Shown here piece after piece: positions 1-12,200 of a stretch of 64,000 nucleotides of DNA. Within the stretch, counting starts at the first letter, position 1. Each line of letters opens with the position of its first letter. The stretch spans positions 1,639,001-1,703,000 of the forward strand of contig NZ_CP053746.1 of the NCBI RefSeq assembly GCF_013201545.1, in the 5' to 3' direction. The DNA comes from Pseudomonas graminis. GTDB taxonomy: Bacteria; Pseudomonadota; Gammaproteobacteria; Pseudomonadales; Pseudomonadaceae. Position numbers and translations under genes: made by a program. The notes under the pieces were generated by a model. The model was not told the DNA's origin and did not search any database. It saw only the letters and a program-made list of their open reading frames with translations.

Positions 1-1043
1 TGCAGCGCACCCTGGAAGGACGCCTCGGTCAGCAGCAGGTTTTGGTGCAGGCATTTGGACCGCAAGCGGCGGAGCTGTTCGCCAAAGTACGCAACGTGCA
101 GATCGTCGCCTGCGGCACCAGCTATCACGCCGGCATGGTCGCGCGTTACTGGCTCGAAGGCTTGGCCGGCATTCCCTGCCAGGTCGAAGTCGCCAGTGAA
201 TTCCGCTATCGCAAAGTCGTGGTCCAGCCGGACACGCTGTTCGTTTCGATCTCCCAGTCCGGCGAGACGGCCGACACCCTGGCCGCGCTGCGCAATGCCA
301 AGGAACTGGGTTTCCTTGCCAGCCTGGCGATCTGCAACGTAGGCATCAGTTCGCTGGTGCGTGAATCCGATCTGACCCTGCTCACGCAGGCCGGCCCGGA
401 AATCGGAGTCGCGTCGACCAAGGCGTTCACTACGCAGCTGGTCGCACTGATGCTGCTGACGCTCTCACTGGGGCAGGTCAAGGGCACGCTGGGCGCTGGC
501 GTGGAAGCAGAACTGGTTGAAGAGTTGCGCCGCCTGCCGACCCGCCTGGGTGAAGCGCTGGCCATGGACACGACCGTGGAGAAAATTGCCGAACTGTTCG
601 CCGAGAAGAATCACACCCTGTTCTTGGGTCGTGGCGCGCAATTCCCGGTGGCGATGGAAGGGGCGTTGAAGCTCAAGGAGATCTCCTACATTCACGCCGA
701 AGCCTATCCGGCCGGAGAACTGAAACACGGCCCGTTGGCACTGGTGGACAGTGACATGCCTGTTGTCACCGTGGCACCTAACAACGAGCTGCTGGAGAAG
801 CTGAAATCCAACCTGCAGGAAGTGCGCGCACGGGGCGGCGAGCTGATCGTCTTCGCTGACGAACAGGCCGGGCTGGTCAACGGGGAGGGCACTCATGTGG
901 TTTCCATGCCCCACATCCTCGACGCCCTGACGCCGATTCTGTACACCATTCCGCTGCAACTGCTTTCGTACTACGTGGCAGTGCTGAAGGGTACGGACGT
1001 GGATCAGCCGCGTAATTTGGCGAAGTCGGTGACGGTGGAATAA
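1..1043 (+). CDS. glmS: Glucosamine--fructose-6-phosphate aminotransferase, isomerase half (5' end outside window)
   Basis: The enzyme makes glucosamine-6-phosphate from fructose-6-phosphate and glutamine, the first committed step towards UDP-GlcNAc in the cytoplasm. About 347 residues of the usual ~610 are present, in frame from base 3, so the N-terminal glutaminase domain lies upstream. Both sugar-isomerase (SIS) domains are visible: CGTSYHAG and SQSGETADT in the first, [10 protein letters not shown] between them, and [18 protein letters not shown] followed by [13 protein letters not shown] in the second. The conserved C-terminus [13 protein letters not shown] is intact. A TTG at 42 is not a real start because homology continues upstream of it. 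A hairpin terminator follows at 1117-1146. Identity is certain. Confidence 0.98.
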   Translation, partial: QRTLEGRLGQQQVLVQAFGPQAAELFAKVRNVQIVACGTSYHAGMVARYWLEGLAGIPCQVEVASEFRYRKVVVQPDTLFVSISQSGETADTLAALRNAKELGFLASLAICNVGISSLVRESDLTLLTQAGPEIGVASTKAFTTQLVALMLLTLSLGQVKGTLGAGVEAELVEELRRLPTRLGEALAMDTTVEKIAELFAEKNHTLFLGRGAQFPVAMEGALKLKEISYIHAEAYPAGELKHGPLALVDSDMPVVTVAPNNELLEKLKSNLQEVRARGGELIVFADEQAGLVNGEGTHVVSMPHILDALTPILYTIPLQLLSYYVAVLKGTDVDQPRNLAKSVTVE

Positions 1044-1070
1044 GTTATCCACAGGGCGTTGGCCAATCTC
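1008..1070 (+). other. Probable attTn7 target (glmS 3' end and downstream insertion point)
   Basis: In bacteria the last ~36 bp of glmS are the TnsD recognition sequence, and Tn7-type elements insert about 25 bp past the stop, here near 1068. The glmS end is conserved, so the site should be functional. No Tn7 end or tns gene is visible, so the site looks empty. The function comes from family knowledge; only the glmS end is seen directly. Confidence 0.6.
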
Positions 1071-1116
1071 GCCACTGTCCCAGCGAATTAGGGAATCGAA
1101 GCCCTCGACGCGTTAA

Positions 1117-1146
1117 GCCTAAAGCTCACTCCGGTGAGCTTTAGGC
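1117..1146 (+). terminator. glmS terminator hairpin
   Basis: A 13-bp perfect stem (GCCTAAAGCTCAC pairing with its complement) closes a 4-base loop about 75 bp after the glmS stop. The T-run is weak, so part of its role may be RNA stabilisation. Confidence 0.7.
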
Positions 1147-1546
1147 CATTTAAAGCGCAGTTAAGTGCGCGTTATCCTGCCGGTGAGATAAGCACAGATC
1201 TCAGGGCGTTATCGACTTTCTGAATTAGCGCCGCAATTTGATAATTGGGATTCACTTCACAAAGACCGCGCGAACTTTTCTGCATTCCTCATCACTAAGG
1301 TATCTCGGCCACGGCTGATGGCTAATTAATAGCATCTCGGTGAGCCTCGCCGACCTGCTACTAAACGCTTGCCGCTCGTCGGACTACCAGTCTCGTAACA
1401 GGCTGCAACTCTTTCTCGGTGCCTTAGTTTATTGCCCATCAAGGGTTTGCAGATTTTACAGGCGTGAATGCCCACCTGATCCAACGCTTTGGATCAACGG
1501 GATTCGATGGTAATTTGCCGCCCCTTGATTTTTCGACGGATCGAAC
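1147..1546. other. Intergenic region upstream of the CDI operon
   Basis: About 400 bp between the glmS hairpin and the transporter gene. No convincing ORF, RNA gene or clear promoter was found. It should contain the promoter of the transporter/exoprotein operon. Confidence 0.4.
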
Positions 1547-3268
1547 ATGCCCTTCTCATTGCCACGGATTCGGTTGTTGCTTTGCACTTTTCTGCTCGCG
1601 TGTGTGAGCCTGAACAGCGCCACCGCCGCCCCAACGCCCGGCGATCAGGACCTGATCCGCGACCGGCAGAACCGCTTGCTCGAAGAGCAGAGTCGCCGCC
1701 TGCAGGAGCTTCAGGACTTGCCCGGCAAGCAGACCAAGCCCGAGGCCCCGGCCACGCCGGCCGATAACCGTTGCTTCCCGATCCAGGACATTGAACTCAA
1801 GGGTGCCGACAGCCTGTCCGCCGCCGACCGCACGCGTCTGCTCAAACCCTACATCGGCCAATGCCTGGGCGTAACGCAGCTTAATGAGCTGCTCAAGGTC
1901 ATCACCGACTACTACATCGACAAGGGCCGCGTCACCAGCCGTGCCTACTTGCCGCAACAAGACCTCTCCAGCGGTCACCTGCAGGTGCTGGTGGTCGAAG
2001 GCAAACTCGAAGCGTTGAAAGCCGCCGAGGGCAGCACTGTGACGGACCGCGAACTGGCCATGGCCTTTCCCGGCAAGGTCGGCGAGGCGCTCAACCTGCG
2101 CGAGATCGAGCAACTGGTGGACCAGCTCAACCGATTGCCCTCCAGGCAGGCGCAAATGCGACTGACCCCGGGCCAGCAGATCGGCGGCAGTGAAGTGGTG
2201 GTCAACAACGTCCCGCAAAAACCTTGGCGCGCCAGCCTGTCGCGCAATAACGACGGCCAGGAAAGCACCGGTGAACAGCAATGGGACGCTGGGCTGGAAT
2301 GGGATAGCCCGCTGGGCCTGGGCGACCAAGTGATACTGCGCAGCGGCCACGACGCGGTAAGCGACCACCAGAAAACCTCGAAAAACAACATGCTGTATTA
2401 CAACGTGCCGTGGGGCTGGTGGAACTTCAGCTACACGTACAGCGAAAGCGACTATCGCACCTACGGCGAGACCGACAGCAGCAAATTCAAGCTCAATGGC
2501 GACAACGAGAACCACCAACTGCGCGCCGAGCGGGTGATCCATCGCGACGACGTGAGCAAGACCTCGGTGAACGTTGGCCTGGCCCATCTGCGTACCAACA
2601 ACTACGTCCTCGACGTGCGCACGGAGCCGAGCAGTAACCGCCTCAGCGAACTCCAGCTCGGCCTCAACCACGGTCGGCGCATCGGCAATGCGTTCGTCAA
2701 CCTTGACCTCGGCATGCAGAACGGCATCGGCTTGCTCGATGCCCAGTCTGAAGAAGAACGCGATGAGTTCGGCAATCGGCAGGCCAATTCGCGCTACCGC
2801 AAATACACCGCCACCGTCAGTTACCTGCAGCCGTTCACGCTGTGGGGCGAGTCGTTCAGCTTTTCCAGCCTGGCCACCGGTCAGCGCAGTGAAGACATTC
2901 TCTTCAGCCCGCAGCGCATTAGCCTGGGTGGCTCGGCCTCGGTACGCGGTCTCAAGGACCAGCAGCTGACCGGCGACAGCGGCGGTTACTGGCGCAACGA
3001 GGTGCGCTGGGCACGCCCCGTAACGCTGGATTGGATGCGCCCGGCCTTTGCCGAGTACGGCACCAGCGTCGGCTACGACCAGGGCGTGATCAGCAACGAC
3101 CGCTACAACGGCGACGTACATGGTCGCGTGTCCAGTAATTCTCTGGAGCTGTTCGCTCGGGGCAAGTACGTCAGCACCACCGTGACCTTTGCCCATTCTT
3201 TAGAAAGACCGGGAGTAGTCACCGAGCGCGAAGCGCCAATCTACTTCCGCATGGATTTCTTCCTGTAA
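1547..3268 (+). CDS. cdiB: CdiB/TpsB-type outer-membrane transporter of two-partner secretion
   Basis: A 573-residue Omp85/TpsB-family pore that exports the partner exoprotein encoded immediately downstream. A signal peptide covers about residues 1-28 (hydrophobic core LLLCTFLLACVSL, then ATA). A charged linker helix follows, then POTRA-1 from about residue 75 (CFPIQDIELKGADSLS) and POTRA-2 from about residue 150. The rest is a 16-strand-type beta barrel that includes the loop-6 VRG motif (GGSASVRGLKDQ) and ends in an aromatic C-terminus (FFL). Length is typical of the family. Only 31 bp separate it from the exoprotein gene, so the two are surely co-transcribed. Whether the pair is classed as CDI or haemolysin-type depends on the partner, whose C-terminus supports CDI. 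Confidence 0.93.
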   Translation: MPFSLPRIRLLLCTFLLACVSLNSATAAPTPGDQDLIRDRQNRLLEEQSRRLQELQDLPGKQTKPEAPATPADNRCFPIQDIELKGADSLSAADRTRLLKPYIGQCLGVTQLNELLKVITDYYIDKGRVTSRAYLPQQDLSSGHLQVLVVEGKLEALKAAEGSTVTDRELAMAFPGKVGEALNLREIEQLVDQLNRLPSRQAQMRLTPGQQIGGSEVVVNNVPQKPWRASLSRNNDGQESTGEQQWDAGLEWDSPLGLGDQVILRSGHDAVSDHQKTSKNNMLYYNVPWGWWNFSYTYSESDYRTYGETDSSKFKLNGDNENHQLRAERVIHRDDVSKTSVNVGLAHLRTNNYVLDVRTEPSSNRLSELQLGLNHGRRIGNAFVNLDLGMQNGIGLLDAQSEEERDEFGNRQANSRYRKYTATVSYLQPFTLWGESFSFSSLATGQRSEDILFSPQRISLGGSASVRGLKDQQLTGDSGGYWRNEVRWARPVTLDWMRPAFAEYGTSVGYDQGVISNDRYNGDVHGRVSSNSLELFARGKYVSTTVTFAHSLERPGVVTEREAPIYFRMDFFL

Positions 3269-3299
3269 TTCAACGCCCCGTTACATCGAGAATCTGACA

Positions 3300-6200
3300 A
3301 TGGACGTTCGCCAATTTGCCTTCCTCGCCCGCCAACCTTCTGCTGCGCTGAAGCCGCGGGACTCGTTCTTCGGTCTGCCCAAGCGCGGCCTGGTGCTGAT
3401 CCTGATCAACGCGCTGTTCTGGCAGCCGCTGCTGGCCCAAGCCGAAGGCATCGTGGTCAGTGCGCCGGGCACCACCGTAGGCCAGGCGGGCAACGGCGTG
3501 CCCGTGGTGAACATCGCCACGCCAAACGGCAGCGGCCTGTCCCATAACAAGTTCCAGGACTACAACGTCGGCCCCAACGGCGTGATCCTCAACAATGCCA
3601 CCGGCACTGTGGCTAACACCCAGTTGGGCGGCTACATCGTCGGCAACCCCAACCTCAAGGGCGGCGCGGCCAACGTTATCCTCAACGAAGTCACCGGCAG
3701 CAACCCCAGCCAGTTGCGCGGCTACACCGAAGTGGCGGGGCAGTCGGCCAAAGTCATCGTTGCCAACCCGTACGGCGTCACCTGCAGCGGCTGCGGCTTC
3801 ATCAACACACCGAACGTCACCCTCACCACCGGCAAGCCAGTGCTCGACGCGAACGGCCAACTGAAAAGCTACCAGGTCGACGGCGGTGCCGTGACCATCG
3901 ACGGGGAAGGCTTGAACGCCAGCAACGTCGACCGCTTCGACATCATCACTCGCTCGGCCAAGATCAACGCGCAGATCAATGCGCGCGAACTGAATGTGAT
4001 CGCCGGTCGCAACGATGTGGACGCCCAAAGCCTGACAGCCACACCCCGCGCCGACGACGGCAGCACCAAGCCCGAGCTGACGATTGACTCGTCGGCTCTG
4101 GGCGGTATGTATGCTGGCGCAATCAAGCTGGTGGGCACCGAAGCGGGTGTGGGCGTGAAGCTCGACGGCACGCTGGCGGCCAGTGGCGGGGATATTCAAC
4201 TGGATGCCAATGGGCGCCTGAGCATGGCCCAGGCGGCGGCCACCGGTAACGTCAGGGTTACGGCGCAGAGCGTTAATCTGGCTGACAAGGTTTACGCTGG
4301 TACAGCGCTGGAGGTGCAAACCCAGGGCGATCTCACCAGTAGTAAAAGTTTGGCAGCACGCGACCGCATCGCACTCTCCAGCGGCGGCACTTTGACCAAC
4401 CGCGACATTATTGAAGCCGGCGTCAACAGCGATAACACCCGCAACGTAACGGGCGATGTGAGCCTGCGTGGCAAGGGCATCATTAATAATGGCGCCAGCG
4501 TCATTGCCAGCCGTGGGTTGAGCGTAGATGCCCAGACCCTCAACAACCAGGGCGGCACCCTGAGTGCAAAGCAGCACGCACAGATCAACGCCACCTCGGT
4601 CGACAACCAGAACAAAGGGCGCATTCTCAGTAACAACAGCCTGACCATCACGGCTGGCAGCCTGCAGAACACCCAAGGTGGGCTCGTCACCAGCGACGGC
4701 GCACTGACCGTGTCCGCAGGCGATGTGCAAAACCGTGGCGGTGAACTCTCCAGCCTTGACACTGCAACCCTGACGGCTGCCACTTTGGATAACTTCACCG
4801 GCCTGATCACGGCTGGCAAGGCGTTGAGCCTGAATGTCGGTGCCCTCAACAATCAGAACGGGCTGATCACCAGCCAAGGCACCGTCGCCGTGGCTGGCAA
4901 TAGTCTGGACAACCGTCAGAAAGGCCTGGTCGCCGGTATCGGCGGCGTGCAGGTGAACGTGGGCAACACCGACAACCGCAACGGCGAGTTGTCGAGCCGG
5001 GCGAGTGTGTCGGTCACCGGCACGCAGCTGGATAACAGCGACGGCGGTCTGGTAATCGCCGGTAGCGGATTGAACCTGAACGTCGATCAATTGCTTAACC
5101 GCAACCGAGGGCTCATCAGCAGCGAAAAGCTGCTGAGCGTAACGGCGGGCACTCTGGCCAACCGCGCAGGTACGCTCTCAAGCGCTGGCCCGCTGACCAT
5201 CAGCACGCGCGGCGCTGTGGACAACCAGGGCGGGCGACTGGTGACCGACGGCAGCCTGAACCTGACCAGCGCAAGCCTGGACAATAGTCAGAACGGCACG
5301 CTGAGCGCGCGTGAGTCTGCGCAGATCACCACGTCCGATCTGAACAACCAGCAAGGCGGCCAGTTGACCAGCGCCGCCAGCTTGACCCTGGAACTCAATC
5401 GTGGCCAGTTCAACAACCAGGGCGGGCTAATCAACGCACCGCTGCTGATGCTCAACAATCTGAAGAATGTGAATAACCAGGGCGGCGAAATTTCCAGCAG
5501 CCAGGCATTCACGCTCACCGCTGACAACCTGGACAACAGCAACGGCAAACTGCTCAGCAATACCGCGCTCACCCTGCGCATCGGGCAGGCCTTGGCCAAC
5601 GTCAAAGGCATGATCGCCGCGGCGTCGGTGGATGCCCAGGCTGCAACCCTGGACAACAGCGGCGGTACCGTCACCAGCCGTGGCGATACTCTGCTCAACG
5701 TTGCTGGCCAACTGGTCAACCGTGATCAGGGCCTGCTGAACGCCGCCAACACCCTGACCTTGAACAGCGCAGGCGTGGACAACCAGAACGGCTCGCTGCT
5801 GGGCAGTGCGATTGCATTGGACTTCGACACGGCAACCGGCGACCTGAATAACGCCGGTGGCCTGATCACCACCGCAGGCAACCTGAGCATCACTCACCTG
5901 CGCGACCTGACCAACAGCGGCGGTGAACTCTCCAGTGCGCAATCCCTGAACCTCAACGCCCGCACCCTCAACAACAATAACGGCAAGCTGATCAGCAATA
6001 ACTTGCTGGTCCTCAATGCCGACCAACTAATCAACCAGAATGGCCTGATGTCCGGCTGGCAAGGGTTGACCGTCAGCGGCGCGAACCTGGACAACCGCAA
6101 CAACGGCACATTGTCGAGCCGTTATGGCGACCTCAATGCCACGCTGACCGGCAGCCTGCTCAACAGCGGTGCGGGTGCGCTGGTCAGCCAGAAGGCGCTG

Positions 6201-9200
6201 ACCATTAACGCTGGCGAACTGGATAACAGCGCCAACGGTGTGCTGTCCAGCGCCGCCGGCCAGACGCTCACAGTGGGCGGTTTGCTGAACAATGCCCAAG
6301 GCGGCGTGATCGACAGCGCTGCGACGCTCAGCCTTAACGCACAGAACCTGGATAACACCGCCGGCAGCATCAGCGGCGGCACCGCCACCACCCTCGACCT
6401 GCTCGCGACGCTGACCAATACCAACGGCAAATTAGCCAGCGGTGGCCCGCTGCTGATCAGCCGTGTAGCGCAGATCAACAACCAGGGCGGTCAACTCGCC
6501 AGCCAAGGGCTGCTGACCCTGTTGACCGGCGGCCTGGATAACCGCAAGCGCGGCACGTTGGCCGCCAACGACCGCGTGAACATCACCGCCAGCGGCTTGG
6601 TGCAGAACGGCAGCGATGGTTTGATCTATAGCCAGAACGCCGACCTCACGCTCACCGCCAACCGTCTGGACAACGGCAAAGGCGCCGTGCAAAGCCAGAA
6701 TGGCCTGACTCTCGACGTGGCAGACGCCATCGACAACCAGAGCGGCAAACTGATCGCCCAGGCCGGCGACCTGAATGTCAACGCCGCCAGCCTCGACAAC
6801 AGGGGCGGCACCCTCGCCAGCCTCAAGGGCTTGCTGCAAACCCGCGTCGTCGGCGTGCTGCGCAACGGCTATGACCTCAACAACAATCGCCAGGGCGGCG
6901 TGATGCAGGGGCAGACCCTGGACCTGCAAGCCGGCGCCGTGGACAACTATGGCGGGCGCATTTCCGCCCAGGACGGCAACGGCCTGGTCACCACTGGCAA
7001 TTTCGACAACCGCAACGGCGGGTTGTACGCCAAAAGCCTGATGCGAGTGGTTGGGCACGACTTCGATAACAGCGGCGATAACGATGGCCAGATTGCCGCC
7101 GGGCAGATCGACCTCGACCTGAGCGGCGCCCTCAATAACCGCCTGGGCATCATCGAAAGCGAATCCACCCTCAAGGTCCGCGCCGCCAGCCTGGATAACC
7201 AGACCGGCCGTCTGCGCGCGCTGGGCAACACTGGCACTACCGAGTTCGCCATTGGCGGCCTGTTCGATAACCGCAACGGCGTGCTGGAAACGGCCAACAC
7301 CAACCTGGCACTGAATGCCGGCAGCCTGCAGAACCTCGGCGGTAATGTGCTGCACGTGGGTACCGGTAACTTTGGCATTGCGCCCGCCAACCTCAACGAC
7401 GTCGGCGGCAGCCTGGTGACGCAGGGCGACCTGACCATCACCCAGGACAACTGGACCAACAGCAGCGTCATCCAGGCCGGGCAACTCACAGTCAACGTCA
7501 ACACCCTCAACCAGACAGCAACGGGGCAATTGCTTGGCGCGCGGCGCTTTATCGGCAACGGCGGCAACTGGACCACCAACGGCCTGATCGCCAGCGACGG
7601 CGACCTCGACCTGACGTTGAGCGGCGCCTTGAACAGCACCGGACGCATCAGCAGCCTGGGTGCATTGAACCTCACTGCCGCGCAGGCGAACTTGAGTGAG
7701 ACCGCCAGCATCGCCGGTGGTGGCGTGACCAGTGCAACCATCAGCGGCGTCCTGAACAACCATGGCCGCCTGACCTCGGCAACCGACCTGCTGATTAACG
7801 CGGGCACGCTGAACAACTACGCCACCCTGGGCAGCGGGCAAAACCTCACCGTCACCACCGGCGCGTTGCTCAACGACCACGGCCTGATCTTCAGCGGTGC
7901 CGACATGAGCATGCGCGTCGCGTCGTTGAACAACAGCTACGGCGACATTTACAGCATGGGCAACCTGAGTGTCGATCGCGACGGCAAGGGCGGGTTGGCC
8001 GACAGCATTATCAACAGTTCGGCGAGCATACAGAGTGATGGTGACCTGAGCCTCGCAGCGGCAGTGATGCGAAACGAGCGCGCGGTGCTGACTACCAACG
8101 ACGGGGGCGTCTATACCGCTTCGATTACCGAAATGCCGTGCCGGCGGGGCGCCGATTACGCTGGCGACTGCGACGGTGGGAAGGTCAACCACTTGTGGGA
8201 GGTCGTGCAGCGCGACAAGCTCGAAGTCCTTCAGGCCAGTGCGGCATCGCTCATCAGCGCGGGAAGAAACATCACCCTGACCGGCGGCCAGTTGCTCAAC
8301 TCGAGCAGCAGCATCGGCGCCGCCGGCATGATCAACATCACGGTCAACAACCTGACCAACACGGGCATCGAGACTGGCGAAACCGAAACCTGGCGCTTGT
8401 TCCGCTCCGAGCGCACCCGCGACGCGAGTGACTGGTATGCGTTGGCGGCAGACTTCAATCGCAAGTACTCGGTTGGCGGCGCCGCCTATAACCCCAATGA
8501 TCTGGGTGGCCTGGAAGCCGCCATGGCAGCTTTCATCGGCACCACTGAAAAGGAAAGCGTCTCGCTGCGCCGTGTCACCAAAATTGCTACGGGCGACCAA
8601 CGTTACGCCGGCATCATCCAGGCTGGCGGCGCGGCCACTGTCGTCACCCAGAACAACATCGATAACACCGTGGTGCGTCCTGGCTATACCTATGTGGGCG
8701 CGGGCGCCAAAACCGGTACCGATGCTACAGGCGCCAGCGGCGCTACCGGTTACTCGACCCGCATCACCCTTAACCAGCAATTACCTCCTGATCTGGCCCA
8801 GCAGCAGATCAACCCGCTGAGCTTGCCCGGCTTTACCTTGCCCAGCGGGCAGGGCGGCCTTTTCCGCCTCAGCGGTCAAAGCGCCAGCGCGCCCGCCAGC
8901 ACTGCGCCTCAGGGCTGGACCCTGAGTGGCGGCACCGTTGACCGTGCGCCGGCCAGTGCCCCGATCGTACCCGGCAGCAGCACATCGGCCGACGGTGTAG
9001 TCATCAATCGCGTGCAAGGCCTGCCGGACAGCCTGTTCGTCTCCAACCCGCAGAAATACCTGATCGAAACCAACCCTGCGCTGACCAACCTCGGTCAGTT
9101 CCTCAGTTCCGATTACCTGCTGTCCAAACTGGGCTATGACCCGGACCAGGCGCAGAAACGTCTGGGTGATGGTTTCTATGAACAACGCTTGATCCAGCAG

Positions 9201-12200
9201 GCCATCATCGCCCGCACCGGCCAGCGCTTCATCGACGGTCTTACCAGCGATACGGCGATGTTCCAGTACCTGATGGACAACGCGATCGGCAGCAAGCAGG
9301 CGCTTAATCTGTCGGTGGGCGTGAGCCTTACCGCCGAACAGGTCGCCGCCCTGACCCACGACATCGTGTGGATGGAAAACGCCACCGTTGCCGGCCAGCA
9401 AGTTCTGGTGCCGGTGCTCTACCTGGCCCAGGCCAATAACCGCCTGGCGCCAAACGGCGCGCTAATCACCGGCAGCGATCTCAACCTGGTGTCCGGCACC
9501 GACCTCAACAACGTCGGCACCCTGCGCGCCACCAACAACCTGGCCGCCAGCGCCGGGCGCAACATGGTCAACAGCGGCCTCACCGAAGCCGGCAACCGCC
9601 TTGACCTGCTCGCCGGCAATAGCCTGACCAACCGCGCCGGCGGCATCATTGCCGGACGAGATGTCAGCGTGGGTGCGATCAGCGGTGACGTGCTCAACGA
9701 ACGCAGCGTAACCAGCCACCAGAGCAGCAGCGGCTACCGCACCGAACGCACCGACTTTGTCGACAACGCGGCGCGCATCGAAGCCGCCAACAGCCTGACC
9801 CTGCAGGCCGGACGTGATGTCAACAGCACCGGCGGCGCGCTGAAAAGCGGCACCGACACCCGGATACAAGCCGGGCGCGACGTAAACCTGGCTACCGCCG
9901 AACAGCGCACTGCCAATAGCGTCGGCACTCGCTCACGCAGTAGCAGCGTGGCCCAGTACGGCACCGTTGTGGAGGCGGGGCGAGACTTCCAGGTTGTGGC
10001 TGCGCGGGACATAAGTGCGATTGGCAGCCAGTTGAATGCAACGCGTGATCTGGCGATGGTGGCCAATGGGAATTTGAACCTGGCTTCAGCGGCGAATGAA
10101 CAGCATTCGGCCTCTAACTCCAAGAAGGTCACCCAACAGGAAGACCATGTTCAGCAAGTGGGCACATCGCTTGTGGCCGGTGACAACCTTTCCCTGAGCG
10201 CAGGCAATGACCTCGCCCTCAGCGCAAGCCGCGCGAGCGCGGGCAAGGAAGCCTACCTTTACGCAGGCAATGATCTGGCGCTGAACGCCGCGCAGAACAG
10301 CGACTACAGCTATTACCGCAAAACTAAAACCAGCAGCGGGTTGTTGTCCAGCAGCTCGAAAACGCGTATCGACAGCAGTAACCAGATCAGCCAGCAGGGT
10401 TCTTCCATCAGCGCTGATACGGTCGTCGTGCGTGCCGGTCGAGACATCGGCACGGTTGCCAGTGACGTGGTTTCTACCAACGCCACCAGCCTGATTGCCG
10501 GGCGCAATGTGGTGATCGACGGCGCGACGGAAACCTTTGAACAAAGCCATTCGTCTTCAACCAAAAAATCAGGCCTGCTGAGCACGGGTGGCATCGGCGT
10601 CACGTTGGGCTCAAGCAGCAACAAGAACACGTTCACCAGCAGCACCGAAACCACCCGGGCCAGCAACATAGGCAGTGTGCTGGGCAGCGTGGATGTGCAG
10701 GCTGGCAAAGACCTGACCATTCGCGGCTCTGACGTGGTTGCCGGTAAGGACATCAGCCTGATTGGGCAAAACGTCAGTGTCCTGGCTTCTGAAAACAACA
10801 ACCGCAGCGAGCAGACGGCCAAAAGTAAAACCAGTGGTTTGACCTTGGCACTCTCCGGCACTGTGGGAAGCGCGGTGGACTCCGCTTACAAGACCGCCAA
10901 GCAAGCCGAGAACGAGGACGACAGCCGCCTCTCGGCGCTGCAAGGTGTTAAAGCAGGGTTGACCGGCGTACAGGCCTGGCAAGCAGCGCAGCAAGACGGC
11001 GGAATGACCGGGGATAACGCTGCGCAGTTCGTAGGTATCAGCCTCTCCGTGGGCTCGCAAAAGTCCGAATCCAGACAGACCCAAGAGCAAACCCTTAGCC
11101 AGGGCAGCAGCCTGACGGCCGGCAATAATCTCACCATCGTGGCGGACGGTAATGGTACGCCTGGCGAAGCGGGTGATATCCATGTTCAAGGCAGCAAGCT
11201 GCAGGCCGGTAACGAAATGCGGCTGGCGGCGGAGCACGATATTCTCCTGGAAGCTGCGGCGAATAATCAAAAACTTGATGGCAAAAACAACAGCAGCGGC
11301 GGAGCGCTTGGCATCAGCCTTGGCGTGGGTTCCGAAGGCGGTGGCCTGAGCGTTTTCGCCAATGCGAACAAGGGCACCGGAAACGAGAAGGGCACCGGCA
11401 CCACCTGGACGGAGACAACGCTGAACGCCGGTAGGCAGGTCAGCCTAGTCAGCGGGCGTGACACTGCCCTCAAGGGCGCGCAAGTCAGCGCAGACAAAAT
11501 CACCGCCACGGTTGGTCGCGACCTCACCCTGCAAAGTCTGCAGGACACCGATGACTACAAATCCAAACAGACGGATGTCAGCGGGGGCATCAGCTTCGCA
11601 ATCATCGGCAGCGGTGGTAGCGCAAACCTGAGCGTCAGCAAAAGCAAGATCGACTCCAACTATAAGAGTGTGCAGGAGCAGACCGGCCTGTTCGGCGGCA
11701 AGGGCGGGTACCAGATCGATGTGGGTAACCATACCCAACTCGATGGCAGCGTGATTGCGAGCACTGCGTCGCCGGACAAGAACCGCCTGAGCACGGGCAC
11801 GCTCGGGTGGAGCGTCCTAAAGAACAAGGCCGACTACACCAGCCAGTTGCAGAGCGCGAGCGTCAGCAGTGGCAGCGATGGCACCAATGCTTTCATCAGC
11901 AATATGCCCACCGGCACCTTGATCGCCTTCAACCATGGCGACAGTGCCAGCGGCACGACCTCATCGGCCATTTCCAACGGCACTCTCGACATCCGCGACC
12001 CTGCCAACCAGCAGCAGGACGTTGCGACGCTGAGCCACGATGTTGACCACGCCAACGACAGCATCAGCCCCATCTTCGATAAGGAGAAGGAGCAGAAGCG
12101 GCTGCGGCAGGTGCAGTTGATTGCGGATATTGGTGCTCAAACCGTCGATATTGTGCACACGCAAGGCGAGCTCAACGCCAAAGAGGCGGGTCGCAAAGAA

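Noticed and set aside
1044..1546. Tn7 insertion or Tn7-like end at the attTn7 site
   Set aside because: No Tn7-like terminal repeats or tns genes were seen near the site or downstream of the CDI array.
1556..3196. Long minus-strand ORF (546 codons) opposite the transporter gene
   Set aside because: It is the antisense shadow of a GC-rich gene; the plus strand has clear TpsB domains and the antisense protein has no recognisable motif or ribosome binding site.
4400..7900. Possible CRISPR or satellite array
   Set aside because: Repeats are imperfect, ~60-65 bp, in frame and encode beta-helix coils; there are no conserved repeat/unique spacer units.
3270..8780. Several long minus-strand ORFs opposite cdiA (up to 782 codons)
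   Set aside because: They mirror the repetitive, GC-rich coding strand; their repeats are reverse images of the haemagglutinin coils.
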